Assembly: GCA_000787465.1 (NCBI GenBank)
Contig: JSYX01000150.1
Coordinates: 1-63,948, forward strand
Length of the DNA: 63,948 bases
Direction: 5' to 3'
From: Thermomucor indicae-seudaticae
Lineage: Eukaryota; Mucoromycota; Mucoromycetes; Mucorales; Lichtheimiaceae
This document shows positions 11,069 to 22,679 of this stretch, piece after piece. The notes under the pieces are model-generated. The model was not told where the DNA came from. It did no database searches and worked only from the letters and a program-made list of their open reading frames with translations. How positions within the stretch are numbered: the first letter of the stretch is position 1; each line of letters starts with the position of its first letter. A program made the translations under genes and the position numbers.

Positions 11069-12614
11069 CTAGGCGACGCAAACAGAAAAAGATGAGGTAC
11101 CCGCAAAGCGTAAAATATTGTATTATTTTTCCTTTTGATTTGCGCTTATGAAAAACATCCTTTGGCTTCAAAGCCAAAGCTTCTTTTTTGGTGTGACCTA
11201 ATCTTTATTGAGTTGTCATATTTAAATAAACGGATTTGGAAACAGCCAGAAAGCCCTTTTTGAAGAAGCAAGTAACATTCAGTATCTGAAAAAGTCCATC
11301 CTCATGCTTGCATGCACTTACTATAGCAAAGACTAAATGAGACACAAGTAGTTTCAGAATCTAACCCAGCGAAACTACTTCTGCAACCATCCGAACATAT
11401 ATATCAACCATAGACCAACTAAAGGTACCTGAACCCCAGGGCTACAAATGATGAAGCTCAATGCGAACCAGCAGGCCTTTTGGCAACACGGTGACCGTGA
11501 GTTTCGCATGAGCCAAGGACACATTCCCGCTGCGCGCTGCGAAAGAACCCGATCAACGCAGATAGCAGCTTGCGCTCTAAAGCGATTGGATCCAGCGTGC
11601 GCGAGAATTGGAACGGGAATACAGTATACCGACATGGTATGCAAGCCCTGGTGGATCACGTGGGGAGTAGCCCGACGAACATGATATCCTGCAGCACAAA
11701 CGCTTTCCTGGATGTCGCAGAAACCGGCTGTGGACTTTCTTCAACAGAAAGCAAGCCTATTCCTACAACGTTCGCCGCTAGATGGCTGGCGTTCAACACG
11801 AATGCTGACGCCGTACAGAAGAAACGCCAGAGACAATGACGGGTGAAACGCTGCAAGTGTCACTCTTGCGCTCGTTGAGAACACTATGGCTGCCCTAAAG
11901 AACCGCGGCGGCAACCGTCGTACCGAAACGGACCCTGTTGACGAACGCAGCAGCCGCACAAGAGAACACTACTGTGGCCTGAAAAGTTAAAGGTTCCTCC
12001 GCAACAATGACGTCTAAGAATTTTGGTCCAAAGGAATCTTTCATCGACCATTTCAGCTTTCGAGTCTCGTAAGCTCGGCCACTACTCGGTCTGTTTCCTG
12101 GCATTCTTCTCCGTCTCCAACTTTACCATCCCCGAGCGAGAATCCACGTCAAGTTGCCAATGACAGCAGGACGACCTCTTTGATCGACGTCCAGCTAGTT
12201 CCTTCTTCCTACGTATCTCTCGTCGTCTTCATTTTCAGTCTCATTGTCCGCTCCTGTACCTTGAGCGCTATCAATCGCGCAAACGAAGGTACTCCTTCAT
12301 TGACTTTCTTCAAAATCGTTCACCCGCGACAACACAAACGAGCGGGAAAGCAGGTGCCAAAAAGCTGCGTTCAAAACAAGGGCCACATTGCATCGTGACA
12401 ATGACGCCAAAGCCTGTTTCCTGGCTGGTACTTGGTTTTGTAAAGATCCCTTCGATTCGTCTTCACATGCTGTTTGATGAAGTCTACCAGATGCCTAATG
12501 GCATCTGCTTGCCGCTCCACTCTCCGATATTATTGCTATCAAACGAGCGTCAAGCACTATCTATCATGGTCCTGTAATTTACATCTTTCTTTTCACAAAC
12601 GATTGTCATTATTA
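11069..12614. other. Accessory intergenic, no supported gene
   Basis: 1.5 kb with overlapping ORFs on both strands and relatively GC-rich patches at 11450-12100. No domain could be recognised. It may be old degenerate mobile DNA, but nothing specific supports that. Confidence 0.3.
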
Positions 12615-13424
12615 TTAGGATAACTGAAATACGATATCTACAAGTCTTTTGAATGAGCGTACAAAGCGGCCCGGCTGCTTTTTCTCCAACGGTTTTCGCT
12701 TTCTGAATGATGAACGACCAGCGATAGAAGACGACGATGAGGATGATATAGACGAAGAAGAAGAATGGATCGAAATGATCGAACCAAGTTTTTGTTTTAA
12801 GCGATGAGCAGATTTTTTCCGTCCTTGATCAAGCAAGTCGTCTTCAGCGAGTTCCATGGCTAATTGAGACTCGTCCCACCATTTCGTCGTCGTACTACTA
12901 CTACTGCTACTACTGGTGGTGGTTGTTGTTTCAGGCTTGTTTGCTTCTGGTTGTCCTTGACTCGATATCACGGTAACGCAGGCATTAAAGGAAACTCGCC
13001 GACCGTTGCTGCTGCTGATACTACTTGCTCTGCTACTACTACTCTTATGATGGCTGCTTTCATGACTGTACTGACTGTATCGATGATTTTCTGATGAGTT
13101 TCTGGGTCGTCCAACAACCCAAGACGCTGGTCTGAGTGGCGGCGCATGGTAGGAATTATGTCGCGTGGTATACTGCTGCTGTTGCCGCAATAACGAACCA
13201 GCTGACGCGGATCGCTGAGGACGCAGTGGCAACATAGGATGCTGCTTCAGCAAACCAGGCTCCGCGCTGCTGCTGCTCGATAATGAGACCGTCGGTTGCT
13301 TCAATGGCTGTTGTCGAGGTGGTGATACAGGCGATAAAGGCATCGAATAGGAAGACGAGCTGGAAATGGATGAGGAAAGCGACGGCATCGCATGATGACT
13401 ATAACGGGTTTCTCTTGAACTCAT
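12615..13424 (-). CDS. Serine-rich orphan protein with RVSF motif
   Basis: Uninterrupted 269-aa ORF starting MSSRETRYSHH. More than a quarter of it is serine, in runs. Ordered islands stand out: GRRVSFNACVTVI (about 135-148), KWWDESQLAMELAEDDLLDQGRKK (about 180-205, mid-protein acidic helix) and a basic end, SFRKRKPLEKKQPGRFVRSFKRLVDIVFQL. The segment RVSF fits the [RK]VxF docking motif of protein phosphatase 1, so a PP1-regulator role is a reasonable guess only. I do not recognise a named family. It could be a fungal signalling or cell-polarity adaptor. Confidence 0.65.
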   Translation of the reverse strand: MSSRETRYSHHAMPSLSSSISSSSSYSMPLSPVSPPRQQPLKQPTVSLSSSSSAEPGLLKQHPMLPLRPQRSASAGSLLRQQQQYTTRHNSYHAPPLRPASWVVGRPRNSSENHRYSQYSHESSHHKSSSSRASSISSSNGRRVSFNACVTVISSQGQPEANKPETTTTTSSSSSSSTTTKWWDESQLAMELAEDDLLDQGRKKSAHRLKQKLGSIISIHSSSSSISSSSSSSIAGRSSFRKRKPLEKKQPGRFVRSFKRLVDIVFQLS

Positions 13425-16290
13425 TGTTTGTTAATTCGAAAGAAGAAGAAGAGAAAAAGGGTGACGAAAAGGGAGCCCTGGAAATGTCGGATTAAGAAGA
13501 GGAAGAGGAAGAAAGGGGAGGGTGACACTGTCCGATTTCTGTGATAGATCTGTTGATAACCCGCTTTTCTTTCCTTGCTTTCCCCTTCTTTCTGTAATCA
13601 AACAATAAATTGGAGGAGACAAGGGAAAAAGAGAAGAGATTCTAATACTCCATCATTACCGGGCAAACAACACGCCTATTCATTTACTGCCCTCCCTGGA
13701 TATGGAAACTCCTCCACGTGTCTCTTGCCATGCTTTGTGCGACGGACGCGGCTCGCCCTTGTCCGACGCATCCGTGTAATAAAGTTGCCGAAAGGGTTTT
13801 CATAAAGAAGAGAATAGTGCCCTCCCTGATACACTACGTATACCGAATCAGACAGTTGCCCTGGACGACAGATTCAATGTAATGCGAACGCGGAGTTGAC
13901 CCGGCTGATGCTTCCATCGATCGATGGCATATATGTACTCGGATGCTGGCGGAAGAAGAGAACCGACACAGTGTACATGCGTTCTTATTGCTGTACCGTA
14001 TGGACACGGTATTCACAAAGCCGAGACATCAGCACACACACACGAAAAGTGTGAACTTCTTTGAAAGCATAATACCGTATCAAAGAGAGCACCTCCTTCT
14101 TTATCCCCCCCTTTGTTTTTGTCGCAATCACCGCAATCCGTCATGCATCTTTTTGTGTCATGTTTAAGGTTCCCGCATGACTTGCTCTTTAGTTAATAAG
14201 GCAGATGCGTTACTCTTTAGAGTCTGATCCAACCAGTCTGTCTTTACACTGTGCTTTCACGTACAAACGGCGGGCATTAGAATTGAGCCCACTTAATCCT
14301 GCTATACCTGTGCTATAGTTTTGAGAACAGTCCAAAAGTACGTACATGGGCAGGCCAACTTGGCCGACATATCACGTAGACCCACAATATACCACACCCT
14401 CGATGCTATCCCTTCCCAACCTGCTTTGCATTAACTCTCTTTTGTGAACCAGAAATGCGCAAACGCAAGACCGTCACGGTGAATTTTGCATCCGGCATAG
14501 CGATCGTGAAGCTGCACTATCTCACACTTGGCGCCATCTGATAATAACGCAGTAATTTCCACTCAATAATGACAGAAAGAACAGCAACTTTAATGCCCTT
14601 TAGTGACTACAGTTGTTTCGCTGATTATAGTCCAGTAAGGAGTAGTATATCGTCTTTCCAATCCAGGGCCACCCTTCATTTCCTCTCCTCCTATCATACG
14701 CCAAGTCGTTACTATCTCTGGCACTTACAAACATCATCGCAACACTTACAACCATGATGATATGGTAACCGAAATTCGTTTTCACCTATGATTAGACCCA
14801 TCAGCTTTTAGCAGGCATCATTTCCTCCCCCCTTGGGAGTTGCTTACTTACCGGTGGATCGGTAAAGATAGGCTTATCTGGAAAGCAAGTATTGAGGAAA
14901 AAACGACCCAACGTAGTCAGTCCATGACAGCTTACCACATGTACTAGGCTGCAATGCAAAAGCTACCGTTTGTTTCCAGAATCAATTAAACCCAATCCTT
15001 TCTTGGCCTGCATATATATACACCTTACCAGCATCTTGGAAGGGACCCACCATGGATCCTCGCGTCATCCAACCAAGCGAACCTTGTGATCCTCATTGGT
15101 TCAATACTACTACCACCACCACTACTACTCACTTGTCATCCCATTATACCTCCCGCCTTGGCTTTGTCTTCGCTGTACAGTTCAGCAACCTCGAGTGACA
15201 TCAAATGACTGCGAATACTCAAGAATGGACTCCACTTGGGTCCCTTACCTTATCAAAGCGCATATTTTCCTCCTTTAACTTGGCCATCGCCTCCATCACC
15301 TATTCTTCTTTAGAAGCCCTACTTTCTCCTGACGCCGCCCTCCTCCGCCTTCCTACCTTGCTATGCTTCTCGCATAAAATGTGACGAACCTAGTAGCAAA
15401 GAAAAAAAACATTAGCGTCACCATGCGGTAAAGGTATCGGTAACCATCTTGTCTACTTTGACGCTGTTTGCTGGCTTCAATTTGCCAGCATTCTTCTTGC
15501 CCTCATCGCCTGCTATCCATGCATCAGCAACAACTTTGTACGCTTCCCCGTGTTCACCAGCTTGCCTGTCTTGGCTGCCTTTTGACCAGCGGCTTGCTTT
15601 CCTTTGGCCATGATCGCAAACACCCGCGGAAACACAGTGATCTCTCGGGAACAGCTTGTAGCGAGCGCCTCTGTGGCTTGGCTGAGCAGATGCATGGACG
15701 GGTACAGTATGAAGTCTTACCGGATATGTAATTGTAAAGCGAACAAACGCACAGTAAAGAAAATGAAAAACGGGCAATCCCGCGTTGTTATCTAGTTCAG
15801 AAAGCGCAATGCTTTCGGATCGATGATTCAAAGTAAACTGATACGTGCACTTATCCAAGCAGAGTGCCGTATCCCCATTATCAGCGTGTTACTGCCCATC
15901 AGATAAATTCGACATTAATATGTTCCTTCGAAAAACGATGTGATCGTGATAAGACACAATACCGTTCATTCTATTACAATAACTATGCTGATTAAAGAGG
16001 GAGATCTCAGACGCGGATCTGATAATCCATGTTGCCACGTTTCGCCTACTGTCGCATGATCGTATCCTATATCATGATTGGGGTCGTTTCCATCTGATAA
16101 TTCCGTACAAAGCCAGATTAAAAGTGTCACCATCCTCCGAATTTCTGGTTTGCTGCGGAACCGTTTCCGAAGAACAACAAAGAAAAAAATGTGTGTTTGG
16201 GTATCAGAGATCTTTTTTTCTTTATTCTCACTTGGATATCATGCTGGGAGTATGTACAAATTGAAAGGTATAATGTGTTGTTGTTGTTTT
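13425..16290. other. Long intergenic region, one possible broken small ORF
   Basis: 2.9 kb without a convincing gene. A short ORF at 15052-15198 has a fair start context and an upstream TATATATA run but no homology. A lysine-rich frame at 15418-15611 is listed separately. The rest shows nothing. Confidence 0.35.
15418..15611 (-). pseudogene. Possible frameshifted small lysine-rich ORF
   Basis: From the ATG at 15611 the frame reads MAKGKQAAGQKAAKTGKLVN and then soon stops. The next frame continues coding-like sequence, GEAYKVVADAWIAGDEGKKN to KVDKMVTDTFTAW, ending at 15418. Joining them needs a one-base shift near 15540, and no usable intron was found. Either a decayed small gene or chance; family not recognised. 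Confidence 0.22.
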
Positions 16291-16744
16291 TTATGCTAAA
16301 GGCTGAGTCAGGAGACGAAGATAGTAGGTGTTACTGGATACATCTTGTCTTTTGTCTTGTTCACGTGGCCGATCGTCTTCCATGGTTGAAAAGGAGGATC
16401 TCCATGATTGAGGACCAATCGACGATGATGATGAAGCAAAAGATAAAGATGGAGAGGTGGACGAGGAGCAAGAATCATTGTCGTCTTCGTGATGATGATG
16501 ATTGAAGGATGTGATGGGTCGACGATGCGTCGGGAGAAAACCACGCAATTCACCAAAATCATAGCCTAGCATAGGATGATGCTGCAGAGCGTCTTGTCGA
16601 AGGCATTCTTCTGAGCAATAAAGAGAATCCTGTATCATAGCCTCAAGTGAGCGACAGAACTAAATGGAACATGAACCCGTAACAACTTACCAAGTCTGGA
16701 TGGATAGCATTGTCGCAAAAGGTGCACCAGTTTGTGTCGCTCAT
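16291..16744 (-). CDS. ECL1-type (life-span regulatory factor) zinc-finger protein
   Basis: Exons 16744-16691 and 16629-16291 (61-nt intron), 130 aa. The N terminus reads NWCTFCDNAIHPDL joined to DSLYCSEECLRQDAL, a CxxC plus CxxxC treble-clef-like finger of the fungal ECL1/life-span regulatory factor family. The remainder is histidine- and serine-rich (HHHHEDD, SSSTSPSLSFASSSSS). Fission yeast Ecl1 proteins extend chronological life span and respond to nutrient or metal limitation; the role here is inferred from the finger only. Divergent from the LRR gene across 489 bp. Confidence 0.78.
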
Positions 16745-17233
16745 GTCGTAAAAAAGAAGGTATTAAGGAGAGAGAAAGAGAGTGTGTGTGCCCTACTTAT
16801 ATATTGTTACCCGGCTCCCCCCTTCCTCCCCCAATAACGCCCAGAATTTCTTGATGATTCGAGACACTGCACGGGCCGGTGTTTTTTTTCGGGGCAGGTT
16901 CCCAAGTCAAGGACGATCCATGTTTGATTGGCTGTTGTTCATTGCTGACCTTTTTTACAGGAACCATGGCGTGCTTTTTTTGGTTTTCCCAATTTCGGTT
17001 GCGAATGACGCAATGTGCTTGACACCTCTCTCTCCTGGACCTGAGCTGCGCACTGACCGATGCATCGATATAATCAACGGACTTTTCGGCCGGAAAAAGG
17101 AATTTACATCTGAGACAGAAAAAAAAACATTGCTTGTTCCTCTTTCATTTGTCGCCATAGAGAATGGGAAAAAAAAAGAGATAGGTCAAGTGGCAAAAAG
17201 TTAAAATTTTCTGTCCCTTTTGGACCAACCAAG
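16745..17233. other. Divergent upstream region, no gene seen
   Basis: 489 bp between the ECL1-type gene and the F-box/LRR-like gene. A GA/TC-rich and T-rich promoter-like region. The ORFs that cross it have no motif. Confidence 0.4.
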
Positions 17234-18402
17234 ATGAGACCCAAGAAGTTCACTGCCACGGTTTTCGCCACTGTGCCTCTAAACTTCACAGCTACTCTCA
17301 AACAAAGAAGGGGAAAAAAGATGGGCAACAATGCCTCTGCCCTGCAGCAACCCAGCAGACGGCGGATTCCAAAGGCTTCAACAGACAGCATCGAGCCTTT
17401 GCTGCCATTTGACCTGCAACAAATCATTTGCCACATGGCGATTGGCCCTCAGGGCAATAACAAGTTTGCCTTTGTCGCCATGACCGTCTGCAAGACCTGG
17501 GCTCATTTTGTCTGCAGCGTCCTGTACAGGTATACACACACACAAACACACACACATATATAGATAGATAGATAGATAGATAGTAACAAACAAGAAAAAA
17601 CCTGAACTCACTTGTGTGTAGGAACTTTTCCATTCAAGATTATCTCCAGTTTGTCGGTCTGGTCAACGCCATTACGTCAGTCGATCCCATCCTGCCATAC
17701 AGCAGCTACGTCCGCTCTATCGATTTCAGCACCGTGAACCGGTACGGCGTCGACATGCGCGCACACAAGCTTATTCGCCACTGCCCCAACCTGCTTTCCG
17801 TTGCCTTCGGTCACCCGACCTCCGTCAGGCCGCATACCGTTCGGATGATGGCCCAGTACTGTCAAAAGCTGCACACACTCCAACTGGGCGGCCTCGAAAG
17901 CTTTCCCTTTATGCTGGACTGCGACTTTTCCGGCATGACCTCCCTCAAGACCGTCGAAATTTACACAACCCCACTGACGCCTGCGACGCTGCACACCTTA
18001 CCTCGTACTCTTGAAAAGTTCCGGCTGGTCCGGGTAGATTCCATCGATACCGCAGAATTGGCTCGGTTCTTGTCCAATCGCAAGGCCACCCTGCAGTCAG
18101 TCGTTATTGATACCTGTCGCCATATTCCCCAGCTGCAAAAGGTCGTCGACATCCTCAGGCCACTCCAGTATCTCCGCGAACTCGAATTGTCTGGTCCCAA
18201 CGTTACCGATGAAGTCCTGGAAGGATTGGAAGACTTGCCGCTCTGTTTGGATACCTTGAGCTTCTGTAACACCCACATCACGAGCCAAGCTCTGCAACGG
18301 TTGTCTGCTGGCCGGCTTACAGTCCGTCATCTTGGTCTATCGCGTAATCCTTTCATATCCCCGGCTGATGACCTCACAGTGACACCACCACCACCACGGT
18401 AG
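17234..18402 (+). CDS. F-box-like / leucine-rich repeat protein
   Basis: Exons 17234-17529 and 17622-18402, 358 aa. The start could instead be the in-frame ATG at 17321 (MGNNASAL), giving 329 aa. The N-terminal part (LLPFDLQQIICHMA, then FVAMTVCKTWAHFVCSVLYR) has the spacing of an F-box helix bundle. The rest is a series of degenerate LRRs (LRELELSGPNVTDEVLEGL, LDTLSFCNTHITSQALQRL, VRHLGLSRNPF). Such proteins usually recruit substrates to SCF ubiquitin ligases; this is inferred from architecture. The single 92-nt intron carries a CA repeat and a GATA repeat. Confidence 0.72.
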
Positions 18403-19183
18403 CGCATAGTGACATGTACCTGCAACATAGCGCGTTTGGAAGGAAAAGGCCTTCATTGGCCAGTCGGAATACTTTGCGTGAGCTCGCGACATCATACAGT
18501 AGTTCTATAGGAAGAATTACCGTCCCATTCTTCTGCCTGTATAAGCTTCAGATACAGTAATCTTGTTATCATGGAAAGAACCCGATAGCTGAAAAAAAAG
18601 GCTGTATACCTCTTGAACGCAGCTCCTCACTCACTTGCAAAGTAAACCTATGCTCAGTTTCTTTTCCCTTTTTATCGCTGATCACAGTTGTCAAGGCCTG
18701 CGACGAGAGGTCTCTCTTGAAAAAGTTCTAACCGAAGATGGTGTATCGCACGATGGGTGTCCACACAACGCGATCAGCCACGAGCACGTATTAATACATT
18801 CTAGCTATGTATTACATTGCTCAGCCCATTTGGCGAGGTCAAGCGACGACGTGAAGTTGTTACACAGCACCACCAATGTGAAGTCGAGTGCTTCAAGGAT
18901 TGATCTTCTACGACGTAAAGACAGACACACTTTATAGTGAGCGTAGAATGGCTCTTCCTCCAAAAACGCAACCAGTCAGGATTAAAACCAGTATAGCATT
19001 CTGTATCGTGGTATTAATTGAGGCGGAGCGTGTTTGTCTCATTTTGGGAACACGAGCGCAATGCCCTCTTTTCAACATCTTTTTGATTCGGCGCCTCCCA
19101 CTGTACCGGGGAAAACGCTTATTTATAAGGATGTCCCCTCCACCTTTGCACCTTTACGCACCTTTCTCTTTTCCTTTTGTCAA
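18403..19183. other. Intergenic, promoter of the KRE9-like gene
   Basis: 781 bp without a recognisable gene. The last 70 bp contain a good TATA element (listed) and a pyrimidine-rich leader. Confidence 0.4.
19120..19129 (+). promoter_or_regulatory. TATA element of KRE9-like gene
   Basis: TATTTATAAG about 55 bp upstream of the ATG at 19184, followed by a CT-rich leader. Position and sequence suit a strong fungal core promoter. Confidence 0.5.
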
Positions 19184-20270
19184 ATGATCTTCAAGTCGCT
19201 CGTTCAATCCGCTGCCGCAGCCGTCGCATTCGTCGCTGGCACTGCCAGTGCCACCATGGCACCTACCTACCCTTCGCCAGGCACCGTCTGGACTGTCGGC
19301 AAGCAATACACCTTGACCTGGTGTAAGTCATACCATGGATTGATAAAGTAGTAGTGCATCCCAATTGATTTTTTGTTGTTGTTGTCATCATTTAGCTGAT
19401 GACGGCACAAAGCCTTCTCTTGCCGAAGGCTGGACGAACTTTAAGATTGGTATGGAAAAAGCGCAGAATGGATTGCTGTTGTCGTTGTTTTAGTAAACTC
19501 ATTGGGATCCTATCGTTAGATTTCATGACCGGTGATAACCTCAACCAGACTTTCCTGACCAACGTTGCTTCGGTAATTTGAACCTAGACATGAACCAGCG
19601 AATATCACATGTTGATTGATCCGCCCGTACTGTTATGATAGAACCTGGATGCCACCAAGGTCTCCAACTACACCTGGACTGCTCCCAACGTCGATCCCTA
19701 CTCGGCCATTTACTTTTTCATGTACACAAATGGTAAACATCTTTCCCCGGCTTGCTTTTGTCTTTACATGGCATAATAATCTCTTATCGCAGAGGCTGGC
19801 GACGCTGCTTGGACGACTCGGTTTGCGATTGTGGCCAAGGACGGTGACACGCCTGCCCCGGCGCCTGAGCAAAAGCAACCCTCTGGTAAGCAAAAAACAT
19901 AATACCTATATTCCGGAAGAACAAGACGTAACCCTCTTTTACAGGCGAAGCTATCCCATGGGGTAATGGTCAACTAGTTGGCGGCTCTGCTTCGAGTGCC
20001 GCGGCTCCTGCCTCCTCTTCTTCTTCTGCATCCTCTTCTGCTGCTGCTGCCTCGTCTCCCGCCAGCAGTCCTGCTAGTGCCGCCACCAGTGGTGCTGCTG
20101 CTTCTGCTGCTTCCTCTTCGGTTACTGCTTCTGCTGAATCCTCCTCCTCCTCTTCTTCAACTTCTGCCTCTCCCTCGGCTTCGAGCCAATCCGGTGCCTC
20201 CATCATGTCCTCTGGCTTGGTTCAAGTGGCAGTTGCTCTGGTTCTTACCACCGGCTATATCCTTGCCTAA
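19184..20270 (+). CDS. GPI-anchored KRE9/KNH1-family cell-surface protein
   Basis: Six exons: 19184-19322, 19396-19449, 19520-19572, 19642-19732, 19793-19885, 19945-20270; 251 aa. A signal peptide (MIFKSLVQSAAAAVAFVAG) precedes a beta-sandwich domain typical of the Kre9/Knh1 Ser-Thr-rich GPI family: YPSPGTVWTVGKQYTLTW, then NYTWTAPNVDPYSAIYFFMYTN. About 80 residues of Ala/Ser follow, then a hydrophobic tail (SGLVQVAVALVLTTGYILA) suited to GPI attachment. Family members are secreted wall proteins linked to beta-1,6-glucan synthesis or expression on the hyphal surface. All introns are GT-AG, 59-73 nt. Convergent with guanylate kinase at 120 bp. Confidence 0.88.
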
Positions 20271-20390
20271 AAAGAATCCTCATTTAACCTGTAATACCAT
20301 AAACTGCATCGTCCCCGCCTCCCTTGATCTTCTTGTCACACGCTACCAGTATATCTATAATTTATTTTTTCATTTGCGGTCTAAATGATA

Positions 20391-21110
20391 TTACGGAGAA
20401 GAAGAAACAAAGATGGCTTTTTTGAGGTTACGATAGGCAGTTTCGAAGTCGTCATTCACAATGATTTCATCGTACGACCCAGGCAACGCCGCATATTCGA
20501 GTTCCCGTTTGGCCGCCTCGAGTCGTTTCTGTATAGCGTCTTCAGTCTCTGTGCCTCGACCGCGCAGTCGTTGTTCTAGGATCTCTAGCGAAGGCGGCTT
20601 GATGAACAGGTACCGTGGATTCAGTTGCGTCTTCTTCACAGACTGAACGCCTTGCATATCGATATCAAGCACACACACTTTGCCCGAGTTCACCACATCC
20701 TCGACTGCCTTGATCGATGTACCTTATACATACATCGCCAGAAATCAGTATTCCCCCCTTGATCTACTACACCCCCTTGCTATTGACAACCAACCATAAA
20801 TGTTGCCCGAAAACGTGGCGCTCTCAATAAACTTGCCAGCCGCAATCTCGGCTTCCATTTGCTCTCTCGTAACAAAATGGTAGTCTTTGCCGTCCACTTC
20901 ACCAGGTCGTGGCGATCGGGTCGTATCTAAATAGTACAAAAAATAAAGATCTAAACAAGTACTTGGGTCCTATGGCAGCACTCATTTACGTGAGACACTG
21001 AATCCAAACGTGTCTTGGTACTCCGCGAAAAGACGCTTCAACAGGGTCGACTTGCCTGACCCTGAAGGACCGGAAATGACGAAAATCTTGGCCAGTGTTT
21101 GCATCTTCAT
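20391..21110 (-). CDS. GUK1: Guanylate kinase
   Basis: Exons 21110-20990, 20926-20795, 20722-20391; 194 aa, close to the 187 of yeast Guk1. P-loop [14 protein letters not shown], then [49 protein letters not shown] and a lid region [16 protein letters not shown]. It converts GMP and ATP to GDP and ADP in the cytosol. The start was set at the ATG nearest the P-loop; an in-frame ATG at 21242 would add 44 residues of non-conserved leader and cannot be excluded. Introns are 63 and 72 nt. Confidence 0.95.
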
Positions 21111-22127
21111 GATTTGTTTCTTTCGAAGCCGTAAAGATAAGCTTGGCGGAGTTCCTGATCCCCCATTTGGGAAAACGGGATCAGCACTGGGTTGGAGCTC
21201 AGTGCCGATGATGCTTATTGTCAGTGTGTCTGTAAGAAACACGTTTCTTCTGAATAATAATGGCAGCCATATCTAGGCCAAGTTTCTACTGTACAACGCC
21301 TATCCTGATCGCGTCATAAATCGTGTGATCCATGTCGATTTTAAGTGTCGTGTCATGACTGGAAACCTATCTGAACTTCTACGGCGAAGCCTGGACCTAT
21401 CAGCAGATGCACTCCCCATTCCACAGTTTATATATACGCAGAATGCAGAACAAATCGGAAATACAAAATGATGTGGCGCTTCATCGATGACTCTGCTAAC
21501 GAAATGCGCTGCGATCAAGAGAAAATCGCAACTAAAGACACAGAGTGCCGATCAGCAGCTCGATGTACGTCAAAGCAGGACGGCCCTCCTTCTAGACTGC
21601 TGCCACACATCTAGTATTATCTTTCGCATGATACTTTGCACGGGGACTGCTCTACTTCATCACACAACCCGGTAAACACAATAAACATCCACACGTGATC
21701 TGTGAAACTTGGCAGCAACCTCCACTCAGGATGCAGCAGATATGGCCATACCGTATCTGTTTAATGTCGTACGGATACAAAACCTTGATCCATTGCAAAA
21801 TTCAGGAAAAAAAATCTCAGCAAGACGCAATAAAGGACGATTTACACATACGAGCTCATGTCGCATTCTTAAGGATATATTTTACTTAAGCTCAAGCAGT
21901 CACATACAGTTATACACGAAACTGATACTGCCATATTAAACCATTTCGCTATAAATTTGTATTATTTCATTCGATCCTCAAGACGCTAACGGAGGAGAAG
22001 GTAGTCTCGCAAGACCATAATGTACAGAGATGAACGCAAAAAACGCGAGAAGGAATATGTATCACGGAAAGCAACTTGGGATTACTTACACAGGCGCATT
22101 TAGGTTAATGGTCATGAAGTTAAAAAC

Positions 22128-22224
22128 CCTCATTCCGATACCTGGACGCAGACAGCAGTATGACAGGATCATTCGACAGCACACGCAGCTCACAGACGTG
22201 GTGCAAGCATACGTGGCTCTTCCT
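22128..22224. repeat. 97-bp direct repeat, copy 1
   Basis: Starts CCTCATTCCGATACCTGG. Repeated nearly base for base at 22334-22430, i.e. 206 bp downstream. A shorter internal repeat (CACAGACGTGGTGCAAGC / CACAGACGTAGTGCAGC) follows within the unit. Confidence 0.75.
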
Positions 22225-22333
22225 CCAGCGTACGGTCGCCACAGACGTAGTGCAGCTCCACATACGTAGAGGGATTGGACACGTAATCTGTGGATCGCGG
22301 TAGTTAATGCCAATATCCAATGGCGGTAAACAG

Positions 22334-22430
22334 CCTCATTCCGATACCTGGACGCAGACAGCAGTATGACAGGATCATTCGACAGCACACGCAGCTCACA
22401 GACGTGGTGCAAGCGTAAATGGCTCTTCCT
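22334..22430. repeat. 97-bp direct repeat, copy 2
   Basis: Second copy of the unit at 22128-22224, same strand. It differs mainly near its 3' end (GCGTAAATGG against GCATACGTGG). Confidence 0.75.
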
Positions 22431-22679
22431 AAAAAAGACGTGCTGTGACGTCGATATCTGAGTGCGAAATAAGTCCGCGCGAAATCGGCACAGGGAGTAC
22501 AGAAGAGCTGAAAGCCCAATCAAAATATGCGCGGTACTTTCGATCCACACCTGTATCGATGTTTTGAAGCGCTTGGTGCAAGAAATATATTAGTGCTTTA
22601 CGCACCCTATTCACCGAAAACGTTTTTCACGATACATGCTGACTATAGTAAGCTATGGACTAAAGTGACAGAATGAGGT

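Larger units (their letters stand above)
21111..22679. other. Intergenic with duplicated 97-bp segment
   Basis: 1.6 kb without a supported gene. It contains the direct repeats 22128-22224 and 22334-22430 (listed). The remaining sequence is AT-rich with short ORFs. Confidence 0.4.

Noticed and set aside
14600..14785. Minus-strand ORF starting MKTNFGYHIIMVVSVAMMFVSA, signal-peptide-like
   Set aside because: Only 61 codons, no conserved residues and no promoter or splice support.
15052..15198. 48-codon ORF with good start context and upstream TATA-like run
   Set aside because: Too short, threonine repeat composition, no recognisable protein. A spliced extension was possible but arbitrary.
16782..17204. 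140-codon plus-strand ORF in the divergent promoter region
   Set aside because: Crosses promoter sequence of two real genes, no motif, overlapped by an equally long antisense ORF.
21111..21242. N-terminal extension of guanylate kinase to the ATG at 21242
   Set aside because: The added 44 residues are proline/serine-rich, not conserved and not like a targeting signal. The shorter start matches family length.
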